Shown in pieces: positions 1 through 12,803 of a DNA stretch of 64,000 bases. The notes beneath the pieces are model-generated. The model was not told where the DNA came from, did no database searches, and worked only from the letters and a program-made list of their open reading frames with translations. The translations under genes were made by a program, and so were the position numbers. Origin of the DNA: Nilaparvata lugens (taxonomy: Eukaryota > Arthropoda > Insecta > Hemiptera > Delphacidae); assembly GCF_014356525.2 (NCBI RefSeq), contig NC_052508.1, positions 52,324,442 through 52,388,441 on the forward strand, read 5' to 3'. Position 1 is the first letter of the stretch. The number at the start of each line of letters is the position of its first letter.

Positions 1-797
1 TATACATAGCATAGAATTTCATAAATGAATAACAATGTATTGTTCAATCCTCTTTTAATCACCATAAATTCTTCAAAAATAATTTCTAAAAACAAATTGA
101 ACAATATTGTAGCGGTGATTCAATCAATCGAAAACAGTATAAAAATATACATCAACTATACAAGTGATTTCTAACAATGAAGAAATCCAATAATTTTAAA
201 ATTATACAATAAAACAATTCATATTGTCATACTTAAACGTTATATCTAGTATATATTATTATCAGTTATACACCATGCTATAAAATTTCAAGTTTACAAT
301 TTTATACACACATAAGTCACAATTAAAAAAATGATCATAGTGGAAAGATTTAACATTCAAAAAACCATGTCACTTCATTATTTTCCAAACACTAATGATT
401 AAATTAAGTAATGAGTTTTATTAATAAAACTCAGTGAATAAGATAATGAGCGTTTAAATCGAATAGGAAAATAATAATTTCCAATATTAGATATTTTACA
501 AATAAACTATCAAAACTATTTTCTTTGAAACTTCATGAACTGTTAGCAATTTCATTGAGGTAGATAAGGAAGATACTAAATTTTATCAGTATTTGATTAT
601 TTTTTAGTTAGAGTTTCTCATAATTTTCTTTCTTTGCAAAGTGTTTATTAAAAACTTCTAAGTTGTATTATCAAGACTGTATGAAGCTCACGAATAAAGA
701 TATTATTACCTATGACCAGGAGATTATCAAATCTATAAAACACATTGTTTCATCATTACAATTAATTGGATTATCTATTATCTTCGATTTGTAAATG
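1..797. other. AT-rich non-coding DNA
   Basis: No ORF, RNA gene or repeat structure could be supported here. It lies 3' of the last recognised lola exon and may be a late 3'-UTR or intergenic sequence. Confidence 0.5.
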
Positions 798-894
798 ATA
801 TTATTACTGCATCATGAATGATAAGGAACTTTTCTATAAATAAATTATATTATTACTGTATCATGAATGATAAGGAACTTTTCTATAAATAAAT
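798..894. repeat. 49-bp direct tandem duplication
   Basis: Two almost identical copies of a segment beginning atattattactg and ending ataaataaat lie head to tail with a period of 49 bases, starting at 798 and 847. They differ mainly at one C/T position, so the duplication looks recent. Confidence 0.9.
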
Positions 895-2271
895 GATAGG
901 TAGGCCTAATTACATAAATACCTGAGAACATTGACAATATTCTAAGTCATAATTGTATTACATACTAATTAGCCCGAACATTAAAAATTATATTTAGAAG
1001 ACATGTCAACATAAATATTATAATACTTAACCTTAGCAAAATTAAAGACTAATTTACAGTTCAAATGTAAAAAGTATCAGTAAAAAGGACAAAAATATTA
1101 TTCTAGACTAAAATTATGCCCTTAAAATGAGTATAAATTCTACTTTAAATATAAATGAATAATAATAATATATGGTGAATGGGTATATGGTACAGTTCCA
1201 TTGTTGCATTTTGTACTGGGCAAGTCTGAGCACAGGCTACGGTAGACTAAACGTAAAACGACTAAAAGTAGAGAGCAATTGGAACTAAAGAATATGACTG
1301 TTTCCTATTGAATTTTCTTGTAAGCTTTTTGGGATGACCCTTGAATTAAGTAATAGAGTATATAAATTATAAGTAGTATGAATCAAAACTACTGAGTTTG
1401 TGCAATTGGGGATGAGAGTCTTGAAAAAGAGCAAAGAAATTTTTCTAAATAAGGAGCATGGATGACTTATTAATTGCTTTGACAAAAGTTTCATGGTTTT
1501 CCATTCACTGATCAATATCCTATTCAACTTCACGTTGAAATATGTATATTACGAGATACAATAAATGCATATTCAAAAAGGGGAAGGATAGTGACACTGT
1601 TTCTTCATGAAAACTCATAAGTTCTCTTCTAAGAGATGAGTTCCCTTCCAAAATACAACAGTTTTCCTGAGAAGTATGCAAGGAAAGCTGAAAATTTCAT
1701 TTTCCAATGCTAATAATTGGTGAAACCTAATTGATCATTAATTGTGGAATTTTTGCTTAGCTGATCTAATAAGGGTTAACTAATTGATATTAGACATCTA
1801 TTTAATAATGTTACTCTGTTGCTGAACTCAAGTTTTTCTTTTTATTGATGACACGAGGATTGCCTTAAAATTTAATTAATAATCATCAGTATAATTTGTA
1901 ACATAAATAAATAGATGTAAGAAGTGATGTATTAGTTTACTTCATTGTTAATTCTTCGTATTTACAATAACTATTCGCGTTTATTATTTGTGTTCATAAG
2001 TTTTTATTATTCTGTCACGAAGAATAATATTATTTGAACACAACTATAAGAAAGCACCATTAAATCTACACCCAATCAAAAATAACAAAACAATTATTAT
2101 GAGACAAAAGTTACGACGTGAACTAAGACAAAACTAATACTTGTTTATTATGAATATTTCAAGAAATTTTTAAAAATTCTAATTACGAAATAGAAGAAGT
2201 TTGGGCAATGAACTGTTTTCCATTTTCTGAATATTTTAATTGTTGACCGAGCGAAGTGAGGTCTAAGATTC
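895..2271. other. AT-rich non-coding DNA
   Basis: Nothing coding is supported. The only longer minus-strand ORF (1285..1533) has no family features and low-complexity AT-driven composition. Confidence 0.5.
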
Positions 2272-2643
2272 AAGTCGACGGTTTGGCATTTCTCTTAATG
2301 TTTAAATGTTTGAATGTTTAAATGTTTATATGTTGCGCATTTACGGCGAAACGCGGTAATAGATTTTCATGAAATTTGACAGGTATGTTCCTTTTTTAAT
2401 TGCGCGTCGACGTATATACAAGGTTTTTGGAAATTTTGCATTTCAAGGATAATATAGAAGTCGACGGTTTGGCATTTCTCTTAATGTTTAAATGTTTGAA
2501 TGTTTAAATGTTTATATGTTGCGCATTTACGGCGATACGCGGTAATAGATTTTCATGAAATTTGACAGGTGTGTTCCTTTTTTAATTGCGCGTCGACGTA
2601 TATACAAGGTTTTTGGAAATTTTGCATTTCAAGGATAATATAA
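2272..2643. repeat. 186-bp tandem repeat, two copies
   Basis: A unit starting aagtcgacggtttggcat at 2272 is repeated at 2458 with only a few changes. Each unit contains the run tttaaatgtttgaatg and the GC-richer motif cgcgtcgacgtatatac. The preceding words gaccgagcgaagtgaggtct look like a transposon end, so the block may be part of a dispersed element with an internal tandem duplication. Confidence 0.9.
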
Positions 2644-3198
2644 AAGGAAAAAGGAGCCTCCTTCATACACCAATATTAGAGTAGGAATCGGACTATAGAA
2701 TTATTCATCATAAATCAGCTGACAAGTGATTACACAGATGTGTGGAGAAGCCAGTCTATTGCTGTATTTCCATAAGGTCTATAGTTTCAATCAGGTACTT
2801 GTGGATGAGAATACTGCGTGAGGTCTACTGTTCACAGAACTACTAGTTTGCTTCATTCAAGAGATTAATAAAGTAATCTTTATATTTTTGTTCTAAGAGT
2901 TAAAGTTCTTGTGTTGGACAAAGTAAATGAACTAAGACAAAACTAAAGAGGGCAGTCCTTATTACTATAATTATTTTCAAGTTTCTTGTATCGGACAATT
3001 TGGGTGCTTAATCTAAGACAAACCGAACGCAACTAGTTGTTTAAACTACGTTCATTTCCACTTCATTTGAGACAAACTACGTGTATGTTCATTTCCAGTT
3101 TTCTTGTTTCGGAAACTAAGACAAACCTAAGGCGATCAGTACTGTATTTAGAACTATGTTCTAGTTCTAACTATTAAACTTACTCAACTATTTAAAGC
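2644..3198 (-). other. Probable 3'-UTR of the 3'-most lola exon
   Basis: No coding sequence is seen. A degenerate motif close to aactaagacaaac recurs near 2120, 2927, 3015 and 3116, suggesting an old tandem repeat. As the segment lies directly downstream of the exon ending at 3199, it is likely transcribed as a 3'-UTR. This is inference. Confidence 0.4.
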
Positions 3199-3491
3199 TT
3201 ATTTAGCAGTTTCGTAAGGCGACCAGTTCATTTCACTATGCTTGTTTTTGACATGCATGTGCAAACTCTTCTTCCACTTGGTCTTGTGCGGACAGAACGG
3301 ACAGCAGATGGTCGGCTGCACACCACAGCTGTTCTGCAAGTGCACCTTCAAGTTCCACTTCCACTTGAAGATGCGGCCACACTGGTCGCAGGGGTAGCAG
3401 CCAGGCTGGCGTGAGGCCGGCTGCAGGCTGTACTTCTCCAACCACTCCTGATCCGACGGTCGAGCGCCGCCGCCCATCCACAAGTGCTTGT
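3199..3491 (-). CDS. lola: lola terminal exon, zinc-finger variant (3'-most in array)
   Basis: Terminal exon of 96 complete codons plus stop. The acceptor reads cctatgatttcag and leaves the split-codon bases AC. A 33-residue lead (K-H-L-W-M-G-G-G...) precedes finger 1, C34-x2-C37-x12-H50-x4-C55, then finger 2, C63-x2-C66-x12-H79-x4-H84. The fingers carry F-K-W-K-W-N and T-K-W-K-K-S instead of the YKYK and HQKG types found upstream. This makes it an old, divergent member with no close sibling in the window. An extra Cys (C62) sits beside the first ligand of finger 2. The exon is clearly richer in G+C than its flanks, as expected for constrained coding DNA. It would confer sequence-specific DNA binding on the isoform that uses it. 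Confidence 0.9.
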
Positions 3492-4084
3492 CTGAAATCA
3501 TAGGCGGTAGGCGACGATTAGCCAAACTATGCATGAATAACTAACTACTTAACACTATACATACTACTTTGCACCCACATCTCGAAATTGTGTAGTGTAT
3601 GTTATGTAGGCTACAGGTGGCCCAAAGTCGCACTACCCAAGAGGCGAATTCACCTCAACGTTAGTAGACAGAAGGTTGATCACTCACAGATGTAAGATTC
3701 AGAGTGCTGGGGGAACGCCAGCGTGACGTCATGTGTAGTAAAGAAGTGATGAGTAACCACACTGAGCATACAGTTTATTCACTGTAGCTTCAACTGAATC
3801 TTCGTTAAATCCCCTTAAGATTGACCTAGAACTTAAAAATTATCTGTACTTATAGCAAATGAATCACCGATTATGATGATGTTGTTAAATATACCAATTT
3901 TATACCAATACGAATAAAATGAAGTTGATAGTTTTTCAAGAATCTAAAAACATAACGTGAATGTTAATAAGCTGGAAAAGCGTTAGTAGACATCGTTATA
4001 CTATTATAATTTCAGATTAATCCATAAAACAATCTTGATAAACCAATGCATTGCAATAAACCGATCCCGATAAATCCGTTGCAA

Positions 4085-4560
4085 TCTCTATACTTATAAA
4101 AGGCTAAGCCCTGACAGACTGAAATCACACCACAGCCCAAACTACTGAGCCTAAAAACTTGAAATTTCGCACGATTGTTTATGGAAGCCTGAAAACATCC
4201 ACTAAGAGAGGATTTTCAGAAATTTGCCCCCCTGAGGGAGCTAGGCCCCCCCCCAAAATTTTGTACTTTTTAACCGCTCATTGCACAGCAAAGTCATGAG
4301 GAACTTTTTTGTTTAGCTACGAAAAAAAATTAGATCTATGCAGAAAAATTTCGATCAGGAGCACTGGGGGTCCAGGAGAGGGCATTTTTCGAAAATTTTG
4401 ATGTAAAATCACACTACAGCTCAAACTAATTGTCTACAGACTTGAAACTTTGCACAAATATTCTTCAAACATGCTAGACGCGCACTAAGAACGGATTTTG
4501 AGATATATTGCCTCTAAGGGTTTCAAAGGATGAAAAAGGATCCTATTAAGTAAGGTTATG
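4085..4560 (+). mobile_element. Helitron-like 5' fragment
   Basis: The sequence after the A at 4084 starts TCTCTATACTTATAAAAGG, like the 5' terminus of non-autonomous Helitron-like elements. It is followed by degenerate modules (cacaccacagcccaaact, then cacactacagctcaaact) that repeat about 310 bases apart. No matching CTAG 3' end was located, so it is called a fragment. Confidence 0.4.
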
Positions 4561-5480
4561 AACATGGTAAGGTGAGTGCCATAAGGAAATGAAATAATTT
4601 ATTTATTGACATGTGATATTCTAACATATGTTGTAATCATTGGAAATAACAAAATAATATGATAGAAATTCAAAAAAGAACATCTGTTCTGTTATTGCTT
4701 TCTACCTGATTCCACTCAACCTCAATAATATTGTTCTGATAGTTGATAAATATGTTTGATATTATTATTAATTTAATAAAAGTATTGTTTTGATAATCAA
4801 TATTTTTTCACAAACTCTGTATAATAATATGGCGAATGTGAAACAGCTGCATCAAAGAAATTATGACAACAACATAATATGTTTACGAAAACCATAGTTT
4901 TGAACTTCATTTTCCTGATGCAATGTATAGGCCCAATGTATGGATTATTAATTTTTTAGCTAGAACAGTTTTTGAGACTGCTAAATAAACGTCTACAGTT
5001 TTATCAATGCTGTATCGGCAATACAAAAACGCATGCAGTTAATATGTCTTTAAATAAAGGTGTTGACATTCACATGAATTAATTATTCTCTACCATTTTT
5101 ATTTTATTACAATTTCAAAATTATTCGAGCCATGGTAGAATTATTGACTCACTGTAGAGTCTGTCGAAAATGAAAAATGAGATTTGTGGGTTGTCAAAAC
5201 TCCCCCTGAAAGGGAAACTATTCAACTTATCCTATCGTTTAGTAAATTAACAATGATTTCTGCGTTGAATAACATGTTTCTTGCCAACAAGAATCGAACT
5301 CTCTGAATGGAGGTAGAATGATAGGTTGACAACTTTCAGTTCTGTTGTTTTAACATTTTTTTAAATCACTTTCAAAAAGTTCATGTAGTACCTACTATTG
5401 TGTTCGAGAAACTTCTGGGGCTATCATAGTTTCACAACTATTCTGTTCCACACTCCTATCTCTTGCAGTCGTTAACCATA

Positions 5481-5716
5481 TCTATAATAAAATAAAGAGT
5501 TGGCTTATACACGTACGGGATAGGAAAATTATGTTTGACGCATTATCACGTCTGAACTACTAGACTAATCAACTTGAAATTTTGCATATAGGCTAGATTC
5601 TTAATTAACCAAGGATGGTTATAGGTCTATTTTCAACTCTTCAAAATTTCATTACGTCAAGTTATCAGATTATCAATTTTGAAAATAGATCCTTGCGAAG
5701 CACGGGTTCCTGCTAG
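5481..5716 (+). mobile_element. Short non-autonomous Helitron-like element
   Basis: The element begins TCTATAATAAAATAAAGAG directly after an A and ends gcgaagcacgggttcctgctag directly before a T. This fits the Helitron rule of insertion between A and T with 5' TC and 3' CTRR ends, without target-site duplication. The short GC-rich 3' end can form only a weak hairpin. It has no coding capacity and is 236 bp. Confidence 0.6.
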
Positions 5717-6116
5717 TGCATTCATATAAATGCAGCGGAAACATGCTGGTATCGAGCATATGTTCTACAACTGTACTACGAAAATAAAAATATCTCATTC
5801 CCGAAATTCACAAGCTGACGTATGGTGAAACTAAAATATAAACACGACCTAGAAGATGATGAAACCTTAAGGGTTTGAAATGTTGGGTTAGAAGGTTAGG
5901 TTTTTGCTTTTAAATGGCAAAACATTTGAATTATTCAATGTTTTAATAATTATCGTAAAGCAGAAACAGAAAGATTGCATGTTAGAACATGTTTTTGTTA
6001 TATAATTTTACTATACCCAGTATGATTTTCAAGAATGCGATATTTTGCCTACTTTGTACTACAGCCTACGTCACGGCTGCAGTTCCCCGACTCCAGTTGC
6101 ATGTCAACTTAAATAC

Positions 6117-6310
6117 AACAGCCCCCTGTGGGCTGGGGGAGCTTTGAATCAAACATCGGAATCAAGAATCTGTTGAAACCAGAATTCACCCACATCGTAG
6201 GAGGCGACTAAAAGGGGCCCCTTTCCAAAGCCCTTCTTCCAAAACCCTTCTACTCCTTCTTAGCATGCTTTGGAACTGTTTCATTTCTAGAAATGAAAAT
6301 TTCACCCCCT
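6117..6310 (+). mobile_element. Retroelement 3'-end fragment
   Basis: The segment with gggctgggggagctttga, gtaggaggcgactaaaag and ccaaagcccttcttcc is present in the opposite orientation near 24440..24630. The two therefore belong to one dispersed family. Here only the terminal portion remains. Confidence 0.6.
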
Positions 6311-6479
6311 ACATTGAAGCTGCTATAACAATGAAAGGAAAACATGGAATAGTGAAATAATAAATCATTTCAAAGAGAATTCAATGCTCTACAAATCTAC
6401 AGTAAGCATCAGTTTTTATGATGCATTGTTGGAGAATTATAAGCCCTGAAAGAGCAAAACATTGGAAAAAACCTGTTAT

Positions 6480-7320
6480 TTCAACAATTACACATCTTCA
6501 AGAGCGAATATCTCGGGAACTGTTGGGAATATCACAAAATTCCACTGGACATAAAGAGTAGAGAATTTATCAAGCTTCATTTTTGAATTGTTAGTTATGT
6601 CGGTTGAACGCATTGTTCTCAAGATATGAGCGTGGAAACAAAACGCTGAGAAATGCAACTTTTAAACCACCCTCATCCCCTTAGCACATGAGTTAGGAAT
6701 GGAGACTTTTGATATGTTCTCCTCCTAACTAGTCTCAACAGAGCTGCAAAGTCAAGAATTTTGTTTAAAATATTCCCTATGTCAATTGGTCTATTGTTGC
6801 AAAAATGGAGATTTCACACTCAACACTAAAGCTGTTGCAAAAGGTGTAGGGAAATTCGTAAAAGCGTGAAATTATACATCAGATTGAAGAGAATTTAATG
6901 CCTTCTAAGCTCATGATCAGCATGAATTTTTCTCGTCGATTTTTAAAAAGTTATAAGAAAAAAATAGAAATACAAAAATAGGAAAAAAATTAGTGGCATA
7001 CGTGTTTTTTCAAAAATGTCACACCTTCAAGAGCGGATATCTCGGAAAGTAGAGGAGATATAAAAAAAGTTGTAAAATGAATATTGTAAGAAATTATGTA
7101 AGCTTCAATTTGTTATATTACAGTCAAGTCCTTAGGATACATAGTTTTTGAGTTTTATGCGAGAAACCAAAAAATGGTACCTTCAAACCACCCTCACGAC
7201 CTTATCACAGGGGTGGGGACTTTTGATATGTTTACCTCCTTACTACCCGAAACAGAAATGCGGGGTCAAAAATTGTATTCCCAACTTTTCCCTCTATACC
7301 CTTTTTTGAGCATTCATTGC
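6480..7320. repeat. Degenerate tandem repeat, period about 520-530 bp
   Basis: The phrases cttcaagagcgaatatctcg (about 6495) and cttcaagagcggatatctcg (about 7025), and accaccctcatccccttagc (6667) and accaccctcacgaccttatc (7187), show two diverged copies of one module. It lies inside the composite element and is probably transposon-internal. Confidence 0.65.
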
Positions 7321-7371
7321 CTCGACTAATAGATGAGTGACTAACCTTCTGTCTAGCAACTTTAGATTCAC

Positions 7372-7646
7372 CTCAGTTTCACCATAGAGTAGAGTACTAT
7401 CCCATCGTTCATGTTCCTATTTTCTAAGTTAACTCAAACTGATAGTCCCAGTAGTTCTTTTTCGTAAAGATATGTGACGCTGGTAGTCTCTCATACTGTG
7501 TCGTTCTTACACTCTCGCCCGACCAAAACAGTAGTCGACAGAAATCGGCTCAAGTTGACAAAAAATCGGCTTGAAATTTGACACATAAACGACCTACACA
7601 TTAGATTTCTTCTTGTGCTATCCTTTCTCTATGGTGAAACTGATAT
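7372..7646. mobile_element. MITE with cagtttcaccatagag terminal inverted repeats
   Basis: The left end cagtttcaccatagag and the right end ctctatggtgaaactg are inverted copies about 260 bp apart. They interrupt the right arm of the surrounding composite element: the left-arm homology resumes with cctcttgggtagtgtg just after the right end. No ORF is present. Confidence 0.7.
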
Positions 7647-7700
7647 GAATCTACCTCTTGGGTAGTGTGACTCTGGACCACCTGTACATAACATACATTA

Positions 7701-10700
7701 GAAAAAAATTGTTAGAATGCAGAGATAAAAGAGCAAAGTGCAAAGATTTTGCTATATTTTCTATATGGTTTCGCCTTGTTTGTATTATCAAGGTGAATTT
7801 ACCACAAAATATTACAAATGAAAAGGTACTTCAATAAAAAGTTCAGCTTACACCAATATTTATTTAGTATAACTTGTTCAGGGAGCCGAGATACGATGTT
7901 ACCGCCTGTGAGAGTGGATCTTGAAGCACAAGACCGAGTCACAGTACTTGGAGAGTAGGAAATTAATATTAAACTGAATAGTCAAAGCACATGATTCAGA
8001 GTGAATGAAGGCACTGTGAAATGGTATTTTCGAGTCCAACAACCAACTGATGATATGAATCATCATTTTTATACTGACACAAGCTTGATGTTAATTTTAA
8101 TTGTTCTCTCCTTTCAATGAGTAAACTATAGTCTTGTTTCACATAACAATACATTTGAACCTTTGTAAAAGCTGTACGACGGACTTTGTTCTATTCTATT
8201 AGTGGGTAGTGACTTCTGAGTCATGCTGTATATTGAGATTGGAGTTAAAATGATAGCAATCGACTTGACCTCGATCAACCGTCACTCTCTGTTATCTGAT
8301 TTTCATGAACACTCTCTAATGAATAGAACTTCAAAATTATATCCATCAAAATTCGGGGGAAGAGGAGTTTTTGGATGTGCTCGTTCCTTCCCCAATCATT
8401 TTTAAAAATTGTATATTTTTGAATCAATGACACAGTTATTATTATTGCATATATGACTCAATAAATATCAATAAAAATCAAGAAATGTAAAATGAATTCA
8501 TTCAAATTTTGAATAGATAATAATAAGCTCATGATTTGGAAATTGGTGAAATTTTTCCGTGATGAGATCTTGTGATTTAGATGATTGAATAATTTTCTAG
8601 AAAATTAGAAAGTATATTGAATTTTCAAGTGTATGTCTATATAACTAACTATTATTCCGGCTTTCAAATTCACATCCATAAATATAAATTTATGTTGAAA
8701 TTGATTAATTTTTATCGTGATAGTAGTAGAATATTACTTTGACGTTTATAATTTCAATTCATTCCATTTCAATCAGTATTTATTGATTTAGAATTCGAAT
8801 TTATATGGCATAAAATATAAATGAAATATAGAATATTTCATAATATACTATACTATATAAATTTAAGAGGAATTGATTGATTATCGAAATGCCAGTAAGA
8901 ATATGTTACTCTTAATTGACAATCTCAATATTATTGTATTGTGAAGTTGAAAGATAAATGAGAACAGGAAAATACTCACTATGAGGACAGAAGTTAATGT
9001 TTGTTTCCCTCCTCACAACGTTGGGTACGGTATGGTATGAAAAAGTAGAAATAATATTATTAGACTTGCTTTCCATTCATACACTGAAATAATAAATTGC
9101 TTTAGAATATATAAAGCCATCGAAGAGAGAGGCTAAATGATAAATGCATTCACTTACAGAACTCAAAAATAATTAATTTATTTGGCACATACATTTTATT
9201 GATGGAGAGCTAGAGGAAAATTGATTTTGAAAAATAACAGTAAAATACAGAACAATAAGCTATCTTTTATACAAATGTTTATACTGATCTAAATAGAAAA
9301 TATAAAGGTCTATGCTTCTACTGATCGGATTAGAAGATATAAGAATAATGGAATAAACAAGTATATTATTATATTTACAATATCGTGAATATGTTAAAAA
9401 TACCCTATTCTGAAATAAATATGTCTTCATGTAATAATATTAATTTAAAATGATAAATTATTGAATTTGAAATAAACTAATTGATATTCATTATGGTATT
9501 CTAATTTTCCAATTTAGAATTTCAGTATCGCACATAAATATCCAGTATTCAATATAATAATAGAATTGCCGCTATCCATTATTAGCCTACTATATATCTG
9601 CGGATCAAAAAATCGGTACAGTTTTTCGTGGGGGTTTTCCCAGTAAATATACTGTTTTTGAATTCCTTAAATTATTATTTAAACTTTTTATGTAGATAGA
9701 ATAAATAATTAAAGTTGGATTCCCATATATTAGTATCATTGAACATGATAGACAGACAAAATATATTTATTATTAAAAAATGCACTTTAAAAAGTAGAAA
9801 TCTTATGTACTCATGATCGGCATAGTTAAAATATAAATCGTATTTGTCATTGGTGGAATATTGCCACTCATCCAAGTCGAGCGAGTATGATTAGCCCAAT
9901 TGGAACATATTAGAATAATATTCTCACTGTCCAGGACAGTTTCACTGACAGCTCCAATAAGGAACTTGGAAAAATAAAATTTCAATTGAATTAAAATTGC
10001 TAAAATTTTGAAATCGAATCAAATCATAACAAATTGAAAAGAAGTTCGAAATAGAGAAAAAATGGTTAGATAACAAAGCATAGAAGCGCATAGAATTATA
10101 AGCATGGAAGCACACATTGAAACTTCAGTAATTTGAACTAAATACTAATAATTATTGTATTCGAGCATATAAGTTTCCTGAGACAAGAGTATATTACACT
10201 TGAAGATGAATAACAAATATTTCATGTTCTAAGCAGAATTTTTCCCACAATACTGTAAGCTTGAAATCAATGAGACTTGACTTGTAATACGAGTATAACT
10301 GTAGAATAAAGACTAAATTTGACTAGAATTGAACTATCTGGTTCAAAGAAGAAGCAAGACAACTAAAAAATTGGGTAACTACTATACAACTGGGGAAAGC
10401 TAGATAACATGAATCAAATAGGATAACACTAATAAATAAAGATTGATTACTGGTATGTTAAGGACTAGACAGAGGCAGATTTTTAAATAATGTCACATCA
10501 GTAACTAGTACAAACTATGACTACACATTTGTGTTTTTCTTACACCAATAAAAATAGCTTTCAAGTTAAATACTAGAAAATTAATGTAAAACCGTTTCCG
10601 AAATAGCCTGAAACCGGTAACTGATACACATTATTTATAGCATACGAGATTGATATTTCTAGAATGTAAGTGCAAAATTTAGAGATCTAAATCATTCCCG

Positions 10701-11029
10701 TTTTTCCGGTATGCAATCCACAAGTTGACATGTTTTGATGCGAACAAACGAACACACGAACAAACACAACCCTACTCTCTCTTATTATATGGATTAGTAT
10801 TTCTGTATTGTGTACACATTTAGTATTCATGTTTTTATTTAGTAGGACAGGAATAGTGTCCTCATTTGGTATTTGTGTAGGCTGCACATTTAGTATTTGG
10901 GTAAATACGAGTTTCATTTTTTCCAACCCCCGATTGAACTTAAATAAAAGACGAATGTATATAAAAGAATATTTTTTTCACCAAAAGTCACTTACACTTA
11001 TGATTATTCTTCAACATAATTACCGTGAA
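7701..11029. other. Long AT-rich intron or intergenic DNA
   Basis: No exon was found. The stretch near 10700..10800 (acgaacacacgaacaaac, cctactctctcttattat) looks like the end of a dispersed retroelement. The 9880..9960 segment (attctcactgtccaggacag) recurs in altered form near 30440 and belongs to another dispersed repeat. The remainder shows nothing I can name. Confidence 0.45.
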
Positions 11030-11030
11030 G

Positions 11031-11450
11031 GTTGAGGATATTTCATATCACTGAACCAGCCTACCAAAATCCTCTTCATAAAATGCTGCCGCCAAATGAG
11101 TGGCCAATGACATTGTTTTGGTGCTACTTGTTAGTATGGAAGCTCTACCCTCAAAGACATGTCTTGAGTTTGAGGAAAAGTTTCAAGTCATTAGTGGCCA
11201 AGTCAGGTTTGTATGCTGAGTTATCGAAGTTATCCAATTTGATTTGCTGAAGAAGACGTTGCACCAGCACTGTGAGTCCGAGTTGTCATGCATCACGACG
11301 ATTTCGGAAGTCATTTCAACTGACGTCTTTCATTTTTCGATACAATTCACGCACAACATCATCACTGATAACGTTTTCTGCGTAAATTTGAATCATTCTT
11401 CGTTAGATTTATGCTGAACTATTTACAGGCGATTTATGACTTTTGCTTGC
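11031..11450 (-). pseudogene. Mariner/Tc1-type transposase relic
   Basis: The minus strand keeps recognisable C-terminal transposase blocks. There is H-D-N near 11290 (the HDN-ARPH block with the second catalytic Asp in this family), then F-D-N-S-A-Y-K-P-D-L-A-T-N-D (compare the family motif YSPDLAPSD). Next come L-K-L-F-L-K-L-K and A-A-F-Y-E-E-D-F-G-R-L-V-Q, followed by an in-frame stop where a functional copy would continue. The N-terminal half and inverted repeats were not found. It is a dead fragment in the intron 3' of the exon at 11681..11991. Confidence 0.75.
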
Positions 11451-11680
11451 AAAAACGAATAGCGGTACGTAATTAGAACTTGGCGGCAGACTCGATTGAG
11501 GCAGTCATGTTAGTAGGTCAACAAATTACGATCTGTCCGCAAATATCACAGGGCGTTTGGTGGGAATTATAAGGTTTTCAGCTCAGTGAAAGTCACCTAC
11601 CGCTTGTCTGTGTCTAATGACATGTGATCAGAGGTTGAAAAAAATTACCCTCGTATTTGGTTTGTGTGTACGAATTGTTA

Positions 11681-11991
11681 TTAAAAGACAGTATTGTGCA
11701 TGTTCTTAATATGCGCGTTGATGTTGCTCTTTCGTTTGGACATCTGGTCGCAGTAGGGGCACTTGAAAGAAGGACTTTTGCCGCATTCGTAGAGATGATG
11801 GTTGTGCAAAGTCCGTCTCCATTTGTAGACTTTGCCGCAGTCTTTGCACGGGAACGAACCGGGGCCTTCGAACAGCTTTGTACGGCCCACACAGCTCTGT
11901 TCCTTCGATGCGGCATCCAATGGGAAAAAATCGTCACTGTTCTTCGCTGACCAACTCTGATTGGAGTCGTAGCCCAATTTATGAAACCTGC
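11681..11991 (-). CDS. lola: lola terminal exon, zinc-finger variant
   Basis: Terminal exon of 102 complete codons plus stop. The acceptor aaatttattttacag leaves bases GC. A long 47-residue lead containing K-N-S-D-D-F-F-P-L-D and F-E-G-P-G precedes finger 1, C48-x2-C51-x12-H64-x4-C69, and finger 2, C77-x2-C80-x12-H93-x4-H98. The tail is only N-T-V-F. Finger 1 has Y-K-W-R-R-T and finger 2 has S-K-R-K-S-N, so predicted DNA contacts differ from the HQKG group. The track-style ORF extends further upstream, but that part is intron: the phase-compatible acceptor decides the start. No close sibling exists in the window, pointing to an old isoform. Confidence 0.92.
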
Positions 11992-12257
11992 CTGTAAAAT
12001 AAATTTCGGTTAGAAGAAGTCCCACAACAGAGTAGTTATATAAAGTCCTAGTGAAGCAAGAATATAGAGAATGCACTTTCAGAATCAGCATTTCATGTCA
12101 ATCAGATGAACAATGTTCTAGATCAAGATGAATATAGATAAAATGCGAAGATTTGAATAGTTCATCCAATAAGAACTACCCCGATGATCCCGTACGTTCA
12201 AGACCTATTACAATTTATCTAACGGCTTGATAAACGTTCTTAGCAAAGCACGATTTG

Positions 12258-12613
12258 GGGCCGGCTTCCGAACTCGGGATTTAGCTAAGTTCAAGACTTT
12301 AAACAACTGGAGTCAGAAAATTGGCTTTCCAAAGCGGGGCGTAGTCGCAGTTTTCATTTCCTCATTTCAATAATTGGAAACGTTTTTCCATGACGAAATT
12401 AAACATTCCTAAATAATTCTAAATATAACTTAAGCTTTACACTATTTTCTCTTTATTTCATTTTGAGTTCAATTTTCTGGGTATTCCGAAATTTGAATTC
12501 AAACGTGACTATGACAATGACTACGACTACGCCCCGTTTTGGAAAGCAAATTTTCTGACTCCAGCTGTTTAAAGTCTAGAACTTGGCCAAATCCCGAGCT
12601 CGGAAACCGGCCC
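12258..12613. mobile_element. Fold-back MITE with about 100-bp arms
   Basis: The left arm (ggccggcttccgaactcggg through aaagcggggcgtagtcgcag) is matched by the inverted right arm (gactacgccccgttttggaa through cgagctcggaaaccggccc). A solo arm of the same family lies at about 54430..54515. No coding capacity. Confidence 0.85.
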
Positions 12614-12803
12614 TTATGAACCAAACTAAACTCTTTTATTAGCCAGTTCAATAATTCTGATTGATTACTACTATTTGTTGCTAGGCAACCAAAACGATCT
12701 TAGCTACGAATTTCTGAAGGATCATTTATGAAAACTGTCTATAATGTCAAGATCATATTAATTTATCTTTAGAATTTCATATTGAGTTGACAGATGTCCA
12801 GAT

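Larger units (their letters stand above)
3594..7700. mobile_element. Composite of nested transposons with long inverted ends
   Basis: Sequence at 3594..3700 (tatgttatgtaggctacagg, then cgcactacccaagaggcg) recurs inverted near 7325..7370 and 7645..7700 (acctcttgggtagtgtgact, then acctgtacataacatac). The ends therefore form an inverted pair around about 4 kb. The right arm is split by a nested MITE, and the interior holds Helitron-like and retroelement pieces listed separately. No transposase ORF was recognised, so the family is unknown. Confidence 0.6.
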
